Assembly: GCF_018283455.1 (NCBI RefSeq)
Contig: NZ_JAAMTH010000001.1
Span: 3,391,501-3,455,500, forward strand
Reading direction: 5' to 3'
Source: Planococcus sp. MSAK28401
GTDB taxonomy: Bacteria > Bacillota > Bacilli > Bacillales_A > Planococcaceae
DNA length: 64,000 nucleotides
In this document: in pieces, positions 43,199 through 52,040 of the stretch
How the letters are laid out: each line of letters opens with the position of its first letter
Position numbering within the stretch: the first letter of the stretch is position 1
Notes under the pieces: generated by a model
Database searches by the model: none
What the model saw: only the letters and a program-made list of their open reading frames with translations
What the model was told of the DNA's origin: nothing
Made by a program: the position numbers and the translations under genes

Positions 43199-43229
43199 AA
43201 AAGAGACCATCATTTCGACGGTCTCTACA
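43199..43229 (-). terminator. Terminator of the small membrane protein gene
   Basis: AGAGACC / GGTCTCT stem followed by TTTTTG on the minus strand. Confidence 0.8.
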
Positions 43230-43251
43230 GAATCTTCATTGCAATTAAACT

Positions 43252-43521
43252 TTACCAACTTGGCTTGGAAGCGAATTTCTTGTAAAGGGCAAGGAGGCAC
43301 CAGAACAGCATGGCCGTAGCGAGAAAACTGGCCACATATCCGATCGGCGAAACCGTATAGCCGAATGACACTTCCGACTGCAACACGTACTCATTCGCCC
43401 ATAACGCTTCGATATTCGGCTGATACAGCATCGTTTTTGCATATCCGACCATAAATGTGACAATCCAATACAAAAGATGGACCATAATGGCACCAGCTGC
43501 TGCCTGGCATATCAGCTTCAT
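43252..43521 (-). CDS. Small membrane protein, two helices, unknown
   Basis: An 89-residue protein with hydrophobic segments at about 4-25 and 55-80 and a polar loop with WANEYVLQSEVSFGYTVSPIG between. The ATG at 43521 follows GGGGTGAG; earlier in-frame codons lack a ribosome site. I do not recognise the family. It sits 81 bases downstream of the tag gene on the same strand and has its own terminators. Confidence 0.6.
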   Translation of the reverse strand: MKLICQAAAGAIMVHLLYWIVTFMVGYAKTMLYQPNIEALWANEYVLQSEVSFGYTVSPIGYVASFLATAMLFWCLLALYKKFASKPSW

Positions 43522-43602
43522 CTCGCTCACCCCTTTTCCATATTTTAGCATAAAAATGGAAAAGCGCCTATATAGAATTCCAACTGTTCCCAATTTTTTA
43601 AT

Positions 43603-44163
43603 TTATTTTCGGTTCGCGCTGCGGAATGGGCAGCTGATTATATGATCGTCGACGATTCCTACTGCCTGAAGAAACGAATAGGTCGTGACCGGGCCGACAA
43701 ATTTAAAGCCGCGTTTTTTCAAATCCTTGCTGAGCTTTACCGACAATTCCGATTGTGCGGGGATCTGCCCGTCCGATTGCCATTTGTTGATCACCGCTTG
43801 GCCGTCCGTGAAGCTCCATAAATACTCGGCAAAACTGGTGAATTCCGATTGGACCTCCTTCACCGCCCGTGCATTCGTCCGGACAGATGCAAGCTTGGCG
43901 CCGTGTTTGATCACGCCGTATTGTTCTTTGATCTCGGCAAGCGCTTCGTCCGTCAATGCGGCGCAATAGTCTATATCGAAATTTTGAAAAGCCTCCTTGT
44001 AGCTATCGCGTTTTGACAGCACGATCTGCCAGGACAAGCCTGCCTGGGCGCCTTCCAAGCTCAGCATTTCAAATAAATAGCGTTCATCGCGGCTTGGCCG
44101 GCACCATTCCTCGTCATGGTAAGCCTGCATTCGTTCGTCGCCTTTCGGCCATTCACATTGCAT
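43603..44163 (-). CDS. tag: DNA-3-methyladenine glycosylase I
   Basis: A 186-residue base-excision enzyme that removes 3-methyladenine from alkylated DNA. It shows CEWPKGDERMQAYHDEEWCRP with the zinc Cys and His, LSLEGAQAGLSWQIVLSKR, the aromatic pocket and FKFVGPVTTYSFLQAVGIVDDHIISCPF with the second zinc pair (His and Cys). The usual Gly after EW is Cys here, a small deviation. The ATG at 44163 lies 21 bases after AGGAAGAG-like sequence. Confidence 0.93.
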   Translation of the reverse strand: MQCEWPKGDERMQAYHDEEWCRPSRDERYLFEMLSLEGAQAGLSWQIVLSKRDSYKEAFQNFDIDYCAALTDEALAEIKEQYGVIKHGAKLASVRTNARAVKEVQSEFTSFAEYLWSFTDGQAVINKWQSDGQIPAQSELSVKLSKDLKKRGFKFVGPVTTYSFLQAVGIVDDHIISCPFRSANRK

Positions 44164-44223
44164 TGGAGCACCTCTTCCTGTTTTTTTATGATGAAAAAAA
44201 GAAGCGGCAATCTTTCCCGCTCC

Positions 44224-44424
44224 TTACCGTTGATCGTCTTCCGGCGTTTCCTGTTCCTCTACTTTGACGCTTTTTACAGGTGTTTGTTGATTCGGCACAT
44301 CGTCCACTTTATTGGACTTGCTCTTTTTCAGCATCATGAGGATACTGCCGACCAAAAGCCCGGTAATGAGCAGAAACAAACCAAAGATGATAAGCGCCAC
44401 CGTGATTCCACCAGGCATCTCCAC
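44224..44424 (-). CDS. Small single-helix membrane protein, unknown
   Basis: A 66-residue protein: one membrane helix (VALIIFGLFLLITGLLVGSILMML) then a charged tail with KSVKVEEQETPEDD. The GTG at 44424 is eight bases after GGGGG; an ATG two codons on is also possible. No family recognised. It is one of two short membrane genes 40 bases apart that may be co-transcribed. Confidence 0.5.
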   Translation of the reverse strand: MEMPGGITVALIIFGLFLLITGLLVGSILMMLKKSKSNKVDDVPNQQTPVKSVKVEEQETPEDDQR

Positions 44425-44463
44425 TTCCGTTTCCCCCTTTCGCTATCGATCCTTATATTCTTC

Positions 44464-44670
44464 TCATTGTTCATTCTCCAGCTTTTCCACACGCGTTTCC
44501 AGTGCCTTGATGCGTTTTTGCCAATCCGGTTCATCCGGCTGCAGCTTTTTGTTCTTGTTGGCCGCTGCCTTTACGGCAACTACCACCAGCACAATCGCCA
44601 AAATGAAAAAGCCGAGAAGGAAGAACGTTGCAATGATATCGCCAATATTGAACCTCATCATATTATCCAC
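44464..44670 (-). CDS. Small membrane protein with C-terminal coiled coil, unknown
   Basis: A 68-residue protein with one helix (ATFFLLGFFILAIVLVVVAVKAAA) and a short coiled coil at the C terminus (WQKRIKALETRVEKLENEQ). The GTG at 44670 follows AAGGGGAT at seven bases. The start codon region happens to contain a perfect DnaA-box sequence. No family recognised. Confidence 0.55.
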   Translation of the reverse strand: MDNMMRFNIGDIIATFFLLGFFILAIVLVVVAVKAAANKNKKLQPDEPDWQKRIKALETRVEKLENEQ

Positions 44671-44832
44671 AATTCATATCCCCTTCCAGCCATGGTGTAA
44701 ACTTCTACAAACTCCTTGGAAAACCCTTTATCAGCACATGCAGCCGATAACTTTCAAAGCCTTTCTTGAAGACAAAGCGCACCTTAAATTCCGGGCTTTA
44801 TCCAGTCGATGGAAAATTTCATTCACTCCGCC

Positions 44833-44870
44833 AAAAAGCCGAAACCCTCCTTTAGGGCTTCGGCTTTTTA
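44833..44870. terminator. Terminator of the 44888-45112 gene
   Basis: AAAAAGCCGAA / TTCGGCTTTTT with inner CCCT/AGGG; works on both strands. Confidence 0.8.
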
Positions 44871-44887
44871 CTGTTCAAACAATGCAT

Positions 44888-45112
44888 TTAACGCATCATT
44901 TCATTCACAAAATACAGCTGATAGACAGCCGGAAGCAATAATGCAACGGCCAAACAAATCACGGCCGCGATTTTCGATTGTTTGCGAACACGCCCGTCAT
45001 GCGATTTCAAGTGCTCAAAAAATGTCAACGTAAAGTAGAAACTAGCTACAACTAGCAGCGCCGAGACGATCCCCATCCAACTGCCCATCCCAAACATCCC
45101 CATATTCGACAT
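44888..45112 (-). CDS. Small two-helix membrane protein, unknown
   Basis: A 74-residue protein with hydrophobic segments around 9-31 and 45-65 and a basic loop (KSHDGRVRKQSK) between. A Met/Gly-rich N terminus (MGMFGMGSWMG). The ATG at 45112 follows GGGGAAG; an ATG six codons upstream has no ribosome site. Family not recognised. Closely follows a DUF3953-like gene on the same strand. Confidence 0.5.
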   Translation of the reverse strand: MSNMGMFGMGSWMGIVSALLVVASFYFTLTFFEHLKSHDGRVRKQSKIAAVICLAVALLLPAVYQLYFVNEMMR

Positions 45113-45147
45113 TTCGCTTCCCCATTCCATATCCGATTAGGCGCCCG

Positions 45148-45387
45148 TTAAGCCGCCAAGAAGTAGTTTTGCCATGACACTGTCAGTAAAAACAGCGAAA
45201 TGACCACAAAAGCATAACCCCAAAATTCTTTTTGGTTTTTCTCGATCCGTTCGAACCCTGCAACCAGCATAAACAATCCTGCGAGCAGCATGACGAGCGG
45301 CGTCAAAACCAATTTTTCGGTAAATAACGTATAGCTTCCCATTCCGATGACGCTTAATTGCAGAATGACACGAATTATTTTCAGCAT
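45148..45387 (-). CDS. DUF3953-like small membrane protein
   Basis: A 79-residue protein with three hydrophobic segments: MLKIIRVILQLSVIGMGSYTL, LVMLLAGLFMLVAGFERIEKNQKEFWGYA and VVISLFLLTVSW. The LKIIRxIL start and the EFWGY motif resemble DUF3953 proteins of Bacillales. The ATG at 45387 has ACGGAGC upstream at nine bases. No function is known for the family. Confidence 0.6.
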   Translation of the reverse strand: MLKIIRVILQLSVIGMGSYTLFTEKLVLTPLVMLLAGLFMLVAGFERIEKNQKEFWGYAFVVISLFLLTVSWQNYFLAA

Positions 45388-45525
45388 CGCAATTGCTCCG
45401 TTTCCATGGAACTGCTCCAATGCCTCATAGCACATTTAGACAGTACACAAATTCCCATTTTTTCCATCCTATCATTTTTGAAAAATAAAAGGAATATGAA
45501 GATGGGAATTTATTGAAAAAATAAC

Positions 45526-46827
45526 TCAAGCAGAAAAATACCGGTTCAACTTTGGCACATACAAGGAAAGGAAAATTGAACGGCCCGCACTAAACGCAAT
45601 GAATGAAAGCCATAATCCGTGGTTGCCGAACAGGGGAACAGCGAGGAAATAGACGGCCAAAAACAGCAGCAATGCCATCATCATCGACTTCCGGACAGGC
45701 GCTGTTTCGGTAGCTCCCGTGAAAATGCCGTAGAAAATGATGCCGATGCTTGTGGAAATCGGAAACAGCAATAGCCACATGCTGTAATCAGACGCAATAG
45801 TAATGACTTCCGGGATTCCGGTAAACAAACGGATGACCGGGCCGCTGAACAGCCAATACACAGCCGTCAAAAACAACGCCGTGATCAGCGCCCATTGACT
45901 GGCCAAAGCAAGCGTTCGTTTATACAAGCCCTCGTCCCTCGCCCCGACTGCCTTGCCGGATAAAATGCTCGAAGCGTTCGAGAAGCCGTCGAAAAAATAC
46001 GCCATCAAATAATGGATTTGGATCAGCACGGCATTGGCAGCCAATGTCTCGGTTCCAAACGACGCACTTTTGTATGTAAAGATATTGAAAACGGCGAGCA
46101 GGCAGACCGTCCGGATAAACAAATCCTGATTAACAGCGATCATCTTTTTCAAGGCCGCGCCTTCGAAAATCTGCTGGAGCGGCAATAGCTTCAGCGTGAA
46201 TTGCGTCCGTTTCACGAGGAAGTAAATGCCCAAAACCATGGCACTCACTTCGGCGATCAAGGTGGCCGATGCGACTCCAGTGACGCCCCAAGCGAACCCT
46301 GTGACAAACAGCAAATCGAGCGCGATGTTCAATAAGTTCATGGCGATTTGGATCGTCACCGCAAGGCGGATGCGCGACATGCCCATCAGCCAGCCTAGAA
46401 TAACGTAATTGATGAACGTCACCGGCACGCCCCACACGCGGATATGGAAATAATCCAGCGCCAAGGCTTTTACATCCTGTGCTGGATTGAGCAGGGCCAT
46501 CGCAGCTGTCGCGATCGGATTTTGGAGGATCAGGAAAACGAGCCCGATTAACAGCGCGATGAAAAACGGCCGGATAAACGACAGCGTCTCCTGCAGCTCA
46601 TCCCGCGCGCCGAGTGCTTGTGCGGCAAAGCCTGACGTGCTGACGCGCAAAAAGCCGAACAGCCAGTACATCGTATTGAAGATTACGGTGCCGATCGCGA
46701 CGCCCCCGAGATAAGCGGGGTCCGGCAACTGTCCGACGACCGCCGTATCCACGGCCCCGAGCAAAGGCGTCGTCACGGTTGAAAAGGTTAAAGGCAAGGC
46801 AAGCGCCAAATATTTTTTATGATTCAT
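45526..46827 (-). CDS. MATE-family efflux transporter (DinF-like)
   Basis: A 433-residue exporter with 12 helices: LALALPLTFSTVTTPLLGAVDTAVVGQLPDPAYLGGVAIGTVIF (in order) is the DinF-branch start, and FLRVSTSGFAAQALGARD follows. These are sodium- or proton-driven exporters of small organic molecules. The ATG at 46827 follows AGGAG and is only 13 bases after the stop of the ABC ATPase gene, so it is probably the last gene of the Zur-box importer operon; a metallophore or related small molecule is then a reasonable guess for its cargo. Confidence 0.9.
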   Translation of the reverse strand: MNHKKYLALALPLTFSTVTTPLLGAVDTAVVGQLPDPAYLGGVAIGTVIFNTMYWLFGFLRVSTSGFAAQALGARDELQETLSFIRPFFIALLIGLVFLILQNPIATAAMALLNPAQDVKALALDYFHIRVWGVPVTFINYVILGWLMGMSRIRLAVTIQIAMNLLNIALDLLFVTGFAWGVTGVASATLIAEVSAMVLGIYFLVKRTQFTLKLLPLQQIFEGAALKKMIAVNQDLFIRTVCLLAVFNIFTYKSASFGTETLAANAVLIQIHYLMAYFFDGFSNASSILSGKAVGARDEGLYKRTLALASQWALITALFLTAVYWLFSGPVIRLFTGIPEVITIASDYSMWLLLFPISTSIGIIFYGIFTGATETAPVRKSMMMALLLFLAVYFLAVPLFGNHGLWLSFIAFSAGRSIFLSLYVPKLNRYFSA

Positions 46828-46840
46828 GGTGCACTCCTGT

Positions 46841-47605
46841 TCAGTCGAATAAAGAAACCAATTGTTTTGTATAAGGATGGCGTTCATCTGTAAACAAATC
46901 GCCTTTTTCGAAACGGTCGACGATCTGCCCTTCTTTCATGACCAGTATTTTTTGGCTCAATGCCTGAATGGCCAGCAGATCATGGGAAATGAATAAATAA
47001 GATAAGTCCAATGCATCGCGGAGGTGATTCAGCAGCTTCAAGATCGACATTTGCGTCAGGACATCCAAGCTCGAAGTCGGTTCATCTAGCACTATAAGCG
47101 CCGGCTCCAGGCTGATGGCGCGTGCAATCGAAATGCGCTGCTTCTGGCCGCCGCTCAGTTCATGGGGATAGCGCGATAACAAATCCGGCGAGAGTTCTAC
47201 CGCTTCCATCAATTGGCGTGCCATCTGTTCTTCACTGCCATGCTGGAAGTGGGTCAAAGACACCTGCGCGCCGTACTGGCGAAACGGCTCCATCAATGAA
47301 TGGCGGATCTTCAACTTCGGGTTCAGCGAAGAAGCCGGATTTTGCATGACGGTCTGCAATTGACGCCGGTACGGTCGGATTTCCCGTTCGGTTTTATTGT
47401 GTAAGGGCGTGCCTTCAAACAAAATCTCCCCTTGATCAAGCCCCTCCAACTGTAAAATGCAGCGGGCGAGGGTGCTTTTGCCGCATCCGCTTTCGCCGAC
47501 AATCCCGACACATTCTTTTCGGTCGAGCGAGAAGTTGATGTCTTTTAGTACCGGAATGCCCGGCTGGTAAGACTTTTGAACATCGTTCAATTGCAGTAAA
47601 CGCAT
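46841..47605 (-). CDS. Opp/Nik-type ABC transporter ATPase, second subunit (NikE/DppF-like)
   Basis: A 254-residue ATPase: Walker A GESGCGKSTLARC, Q-loop VMQNPASSLNPK, signature LSGGQKQRISIARAI, Walker B LIVLDEPTSSLD, switch SHDLLAIQ. Short for the family (OppF about 310), without the C-terminal Fe-S/oligopeptide extension. It overlaps the first ATPase gene by 19 bases. Together they power the permease pair encoded upstream. Confidence 0.92.
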   Translation of the reverse strand: MRLLQLNDVQKSYQPGIPVLKDINFSLDRKECVGIVGESGCGKSTLARCILQLEGLDQGEILFEGTPLHNKTEREIRPYRRQLQTVMQNPASSLNPKLKIRHSLMEPFRQYGAQVSLTHFQHGSEEQMARQLMEAVELSPDLLSRYPHELSGGQKQRISIARAISLEPALIVLDEPTSSLDVLTQMSILKLLNHLRDALDLSYLFISHDLLAIQALSQKILVMKEGQIVDRFEKGDLFTDERHPYTKQLVSLFD

Positions 47606-48402
47606 GATGTGTCGTCCCCCTTCAACAGCTGGAATGCCGCGGATAAGCTGGGCGAAGCCGCCATCAGCGACCGGGTGTAAGCATGCTGCGGCTGGTCCAG
47701 AACGCTTTGCTTATCGCCTTTCTCGACGACTGCCCCTTCTTTCATCACGACGATTTGGTCGGCGTGTTTTCGCACATGCCGCAGATCGTGGGTGATGAAC
47801 AGCATCGCACAGCCGGTTTCCTGCTGCAAATCCGCAAGCAAACGAAGCACTTTAAAAGCCGAAATGCTATCGAGTGCCGCTGTCGGTTCGTCTGCAATGA
47901 CGAGGTCCGGCTTTGTCAAAAGCGCCAAGCCGATCGAGCTGCGCTGAAGCTGCCCGCCGCTCAATTGAAACGGGTAGCGCGTATACATTTCCGGCTGCAA
48001 GCCGACCGACTCGAGCGCTTGTTCCGCCATTTCCCGGCGCTGCGTTTTCGACAGCTTGAAATGAGCTTTTAAAAATTCCTCAAAATGGCGGCCGATTGTA
48101 TGAAACGGCGTAAATGAACCTTGATAGTCCTGAAAGATATAGGAAATGGAAGTGCCCCGCAAGCGGCGCATTTCTTTTGCACCGAACTGCAGGATATCTT
48201 TTCCATTATAAAGCGCTTTGCCCTGGGCTTTCAAATTCGGTGCGAGCAAACGGCCGATTGCGGAGGCGGTGACGCTTTTGCCGCTACCGCTTTGCCCGAT
48301 GATGGCGAGCCATTCGCCTTTTTGGATCTCGAAAGAAACATCCTTTACAAGCGTTGCGTCGCCAACTTGGACCGTTAAATTTTGTACAGAGAGCAACGTC
48401 AT
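47587..48402 (-). CDS. Opp/Nik-type ABC transporter ATPase, first subunit (NikD/DppD-like)
   Basis: A 271-residue ATPase with GQSGSGKSVTASAIGRL, FQDYQGSFTPFHTIG, LSGGQLQRSSIGLALL (signature), LVIADEPTAALD and FITHDLRHVRKHAD. It ends SCVYCN, a short cysteine pair. Its start overlaps the permease stop by four bases. Partner of the 46841-47605 ATPase. Confidence 0.92.
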   Translation of the reverse strand: MTLLSVQNLTVQVGDATLVKDVSFEIQKGEWLAIIGQSGSGKSVTASAIGRLLAPNLKAQGKALYNGKDILQFGAKEMRRLRGTSISYIFQDYQGSFTPFHTIGRHFEEFLKAHFKLSKTQRREMAEQALESVGLQPEMYTRYPFQLSGGQLQRSSIGLALLTKPDLVIADEPTAALDSISAFKVLRLLADLQQETGCAMLFITHDLRHVRKHADQIVVMKEGAVVEKGDKQSVLDQPQHAYTRSLMAASPSLSAAFQLLKGDDTSCVYCN

Positions 48403-49238
48403 TGTGCCACTTCCTTTTTCACGTCAAATTTATCGCGTAAATAATCGCCAAGCAAATTGGAGAACAAGACGACCGTCACAATGGCGAGTCCCGGATAAAT
48501 CATCAAGGCCGGCACCGTCTGGAAATACGGGCGGGCTTCATTGAGCATCGCGCCCCATTCCGGCGCCGGCGGCTGGGCACCGAGTCCAATATAAGACAAG
48601 GAAGAAATCAATAAAATGATTTTTCCTAAATCCAGGCTGGCGAGCACCAAAATATGGCCAATCAAATGGGGAAACAAATGTTTCCACATGATGCGCCATT
48701 CGCTCAAGCCGTTGATCTTGGCCATGGTGATGTAATCTTTCTGCCGTTCCGTAACGACTGTGCTGCGGGCAAGGCGCGCGTAATTCACCCATTTGACCAA
48801 AATGATCGCCAGCAGCAAGTTCTCGATGCCTGCACCAAGCAAACCGCTCAGCACGATCGCGACGACTGTGTCCGGAAACGCCAAAAACGCATCCGCCATC
48901 CTCATCAGCAGGCGATCGACAAGGCCACCCTTGAATCCAGCAATGACGCCAATCGGCACTCCGATGGCGACCGCCAACAACAGCGCCAAAAAGCCATAGC
49001 CCACCGTCAATTGAAAGCCGAGCAGGATGCGCGTCAGCATATCACGCCCCAAATGATCGGTGCCAAAAGGATGCTGCCAGCTCATCGGGAGCAAGCGCTC
49101 ATTCAAATCGACGAATGCCGGATCATGCTTCAATATGAGGAATGCGTACACCGCAATCGCAGCAATGAGGATTAGGAAAGCCGATAAAAACACCTTGGTG
49201 GCACGCGTTCTATTTATAGTAAGCCGGCTTGTCATCAC
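48399..49238 (-). CDS. Opp/Nik-type ABC permease (NikC/DppC-like)
   Basis: A 279-residue permease with a long first segment (FLSAFLILIAAIAVYAFLIL), the family block LPMSWQHPFGTDHLGRDMLTRILLG and the coupling loop MWKHLFPHLIGHILVLASLDLG plus AQPPAPEWGAMLNEARPYF. Six helices. It overlaps both neighbours by four bases (ATGA type), showing tight coupling in the operon. Confidence 0.93.
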   Translation of the reverse strand: MMTSRLTINRTRATKVFLSAFLILIAAIAVYAFLILKHDPAFVDLNERLLPMSWQHPFGTDHLGRDMLTRILLGFQLTVGYGFLALLLAVAIGVPIGVIAGFKGGLVDRLLMRMADAFLAFPDTVVAIVLSGLLGAGIENLLLAIILVKWVNYARLARSTVVTERQKDYITMAKINGLSEWRIMWKHLFPHLIGHILVLASLDLGKIILLISSLSYIGLGAQPPAPEWGAMLNEARPYFQTVPALMIYPGLAIVTVVLFSNLLGDYLRDKFDVKKEVAQ

Positions 49239-50179
49239 ACTCTCCCCTTTCCTTTTAAGCGCAGTTCCGGATTCAAATAACGATATGATAGATCGACGAT
49301 GCTGTTGATCACAAATACCAGGATCGCCATGACAAAAATATAGCCCTGGATCATCGGATAATCCCTGCCGCGAATCGCATCAACGACCATCTTGCCGATT
49401 CCGGGATAGGCGAAAATCACTTCAATGACAACGACTCCACCGATCAAGCTGCCTAGGCTGACGCCAAATACCGTGATGACCGGCGGCAAACTCGCACGCA
49501 GCACATGGCTGAAGAAAATCCGCGGCTCTGAAATTCCACGGGCGCGCGCGGCTCGGATATTTTCCTGATTCAAGGAATCAATCAAGCTCGAGCGCAATAG
49601 CCGGACATAGACGCTTGAAATCGCGAGACCTAACGTAATAGAAGGAAGGACGGCAGAATGCAAGCCGTCCCTCCCCATTGTCGGCAGCCACCCTAGGCGG
49701 ACACCGAGCAGATCGATCAATATAAGACCCAGCCAGAAACTTGGAACGGCGGCACCGAGCAATGACAAGCCGCGGCTCACTTGGTCGATCCAGCTGCCTC
49801 TGTAAAGCGCAGCAAGTGACCCGAGCGGCAAGGCGACCAGCACCATGACGAACAGACCGCCAAGCGTCAATTCCAAAGTTGCCGGAACGCCACTCCACAA
49901 CATGTCCATGACAGGCTGGTTGGAAATATAGGAATTCCCGAAATCCAAGCGGGCAAAATCCACCAGCCACTCGCCGTACTGGACGAGCAACGGCTCGTTA
50001 AACCCCATGTCCTCTCGCAATTGCTCCACTTGTTCAGCCGATACCGATAAATCATCAACGCGCAGGATCGACAGCACCGGGTCTCCCGGAGCCATGCGCG
50101 CGAACAGGAAACTGACAAACGTGATCAATAATAGAAAGACCGCAACTTCGGCTAAGCGGCGCGTAATGATGCGAATCAC
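49235..50179 (-). CDS. Opp/Nik-type ABC permease (NikB/DppB-like)
   Basis: A 314-residue permease: RIITRRLAEVAVFLLLITFVSFLFARMAPGDPV is the usual start (in order), LLGAAVPSFWLGLILIDLLGV and RAARARGISEPRIFFSHVLRASLPPVITVFG carry the coupling helix. The GTG at 50179 directly follows the stop of the binding-protein gene. Substrate class is not decided by the permease. Confidence 0.93.
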   Translation of the reverse strand: MIRIITRRLAEVAVFLLLITFVSFLFARMAPGDPVLSILRVDDLSVSAEQVEQLREDMGFNEPLLVQYGEWLVDFARLDFGNSYISNQPVMDMLWSGVPATLELTLGGLFVMVLVALPLGSLAALYRGSWIDQVSRGLSLLGAAVPSFWLGLILIDLLGVRLGWLPTMGRDGLHSAVLPSITLGLAISSVYVRLLRSSLIDSLNQENIRAARARGISEPRIFFSHVLRASLPPVITVFGVSLGSLIGGVVVIEVIFAYPGIGKMVVDAIRGRDYPMIQGYIFVMAILVFVINSIVDLSYRYLNPELRLKGKGRV

Positions 50180-51709
50180 TTACTCCACATCCAATTCGTT
50201 TGTCAGCATATAGTACTCGCTTCTTGTCGTCGTCCAATTTTTTACCTTGTCGGAATTATAGGCAACGAGCGTGTTCGGATGCAGTACAAATGAGTTGTAC
50301 ATTTGCTCGTCCACGTAGCTGGCGATTTCTTCTGCGATATCCGAACGCTGTTCCTGGCCGACGACCTGGTTCAATTCATCGATCATCGCCGTTAGCTTGT
50401 CATCGTCTGCACCGCTGAAATTGAGTGCGCCGTCGGGATGATAAGTCGCGTTCAAATAATAACCCGCATCCCCGCGCGGCGCCGTTAAGTTACTGTAAGT
50501 CGTCAAATCCCAGTCACGGTTAGCGGCCATATGCTCTTCCGGGATTTCGATTTGTTCGATCTCCACTTCAATGCCCAGCTGGCCGGCATCTGATTGGAAC
50601 ACTTGGGCAATCAACGGCAAATCGGCGCGTGCGCTATACGTCAATAGCGTCCAGGTCAACGGCTCCCCATTTTTTTGCATCACACCGTCCTGCTCCTTAT
50701 AGCCTGCCTGTCCCAAAAGCTTGCGCGCTTCATCGATCCCACGCTTTTTTTCAGGATAATCCGGCGAAAAGGAGAAGGAGGACGGAAACGGCCCTGTCGC
50801 CACTTCCGCATGGCCGCTCAAAATCGTCTCAGCGATCATGTCACGGTCGATCAATGCATCGATCGCCTGGCGGACATGTACATCTTTCAGGGACTCACGC
50901 TGTAAGTTCATGGTCATCTGATGGACGCGGAAAGTCGAAGTCGACTCGACCGTCACCCCGTCGATCGCTTCAAGCTGTTCGACCGTTTCCACTTCAGGGC
51001 GGAACACGATGTCCGCGCCTTGTGATTCGAGCGCAAGCGAACGGGCATTGGCGTCTTCGTTAAATGAAAATCTCGCTTTCTCCAGTTTCGCAGCACCGTC
51101 CCAATAATCTTCGAAACGCACCAAGTCTACAGCCGTACCAGGCGTAAACGATGCCACGGCAAACGGGCCGGTGCCGATTGGTTTATTGATAAAATCGGTT
51201 TCACTGACGTCGATAATCGAGGTATTCGGATGCACCAGTTCAGAAGGGAATTCCGGAAACGGCATCGTCGTCTTGATGGTCAATTCCGTCCCTTCGACTG
51301 CAATCGATTCGATGCGCAACGCATTCTTAATGGCGATATTATCGGCCATGGCGCGTTCCAAGGAAGCTTTCACCGCTTCACCGTCCATCGGCTTGCCGTT
51401 TTGAAACTTCACGTCTTCGCGCAAGGTGAACGTCCAAGTCTGGCCATCCTCACTCGACCAGCTTTCCGCCAGCCAAGGTTCGATCTCCAGAGTTTCGTCG
51501 TTCAAATAAACCAAAGTCTCGGCAATTCCAGCACGCACTGGTACATAGCTTGTGTCGACGTGCGGGTCGAGTGAATTGGTCGCAAAATTGAACAATAGAT
51601 TCACTTCTTTAACGGCGTCTTCCCCGCCCTCCGCCGATGAATCGGAACATGCGGACAATAAAAGCACCATAGCGGCTAATGCAATGAGTAAAACTAACAG
51701 TTTCTTCAT
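50180..51709 (-). CDS. NikA/OppA-type substrate-binding lipoprotein
   Basis: A 509-residue class II binding lipoprotein (lipobox LLSAC, Cys at residue 21, then a Ser/Glu linker). VNLLFNFATNSLDPHVDTSYVPVRAGIAETLVYLN and EPWLAESWSSEDGQTWTFTLREDVKFQNGKPMDGEAV (read in order) match the nickel/metallophore branch of the peptide-binding family better than typical OppA. The ATG at 51709 follows AAAAGGAGA. It heads an operon of two permeases, two ATPases and probably a MATE exporter. Zur-like boxes upstream suggest zinc or a zinc metallophore rather than peptides. Confidence 0.88.
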   Translation of the reverse strand: MKKLLVLLIALAAMVLLLSACSDSSAEGGEDAVKEVNLLFNFATNSLDPHVDTSYVPVRAGIAETLVYLNDETLEIEPWLAESWSSEDGQTWTFTLREDVKFQNGKPMDGEAVKASLERAMADNIAIKNALRIESIAVEGTELTIKTTMPFPEFPSELVHPNTSIIDVSETDFINKPIGTGPFAVASFTPGTAVDLVRFEDYWDGAAKLEKARFSFNEDANARSLALESQGADIVFRPEVETVEQLEAIDGVTVESTSTFRVHQMTMNLQRESLKDVHVRQAIDALIDRDMIAETILSGHAEVATGPFPSSFSFSPDYPEKKRGIDEARKLLGQAGYKEQDGVMQKNGEPLTWTLLTYSARADLPLIAQVFQSDAGQLGIEVEIEQIEIPEEHMAANRDWDLTTYSNLTAPRGDAGYYLNATYHPDGALNFSGADDDKLTAMIDELNQVVGQEQRSDIAEEIASYVDEQMYNSFVLHPNTLVAYNSDKVKNWTTTRSEYYMLTNELDVE

Positions 51710-51797
51710 AAAATCTTCTCCTTTTTGAATAATTTTGGCAAAATTAGCCGGTCATACAAGCTTTTCTTTCGCTAATTGACTGTAAGGAATCTTTAAA

Positions 51798-51812
51798 AAG
51801 TAATTATTACGA
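51798..51812. promoter_or_regulatory. Zur-like box, proximal
   Basis: AAGTAATTATTACGA compared with the B. subtilis Zur 7-1-7 motif TCGTAATNATTACGA: right half perfect, left half two differences; flanked by TTT as in known sites. About 90 bases before the binding-protein start codon. Confidence 0.7.
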
Positions 51813-51918
51813 TTTATAAAACCGAAAATTTTTTAGCCTCGTGTGGCAGCAGGCTAAAGGTATGCTATGTATTGAAAAACTCTCGATCAAGCGGTTCGGT
51901 TGTATGAATCAATGCAAA

Positions 51919-51933
51919 GAGTAAATGTTACGA
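51919..51933. promoter_or_regulatory. Zur-like box, distal
   Basis: GAGTAAATGTTACGA resembles the same motif with four differences (GTAA and TTACGA preserved, ATTT following). Weaker than the proximal box, but two boxes in one upstream region is a common arrangement. Confidence 0.45.
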
Positions 51934-51996
51934 TTTACATCATATACCTTAGTTTTTCATTGCGCAAGCACAATTTGGGCTGGATGTTATTTTTCG

Positions 51997-52031
51997 TAAA
52001 AAAAGAGCCTGGCTTCTATTTCAGCCCGCTC
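51997..52031 (-). terminator. Terminator of the DUF6176 gene
   Basis: On the minus strand AGAGCgGGCT pairs with AGCCaGGCTCT, followed by seven T. Confidence 0.8.
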
Positions 52032-52040
52032 TGATCTCTA

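Noticed and set aside
44663-44671. Perfect DnaA box TTATCCACA
   Set aside because: Single copy without neighbouring boxes or an AT-rich unwinding region; it falls at the start codon of a small gene, so it is probably chance.
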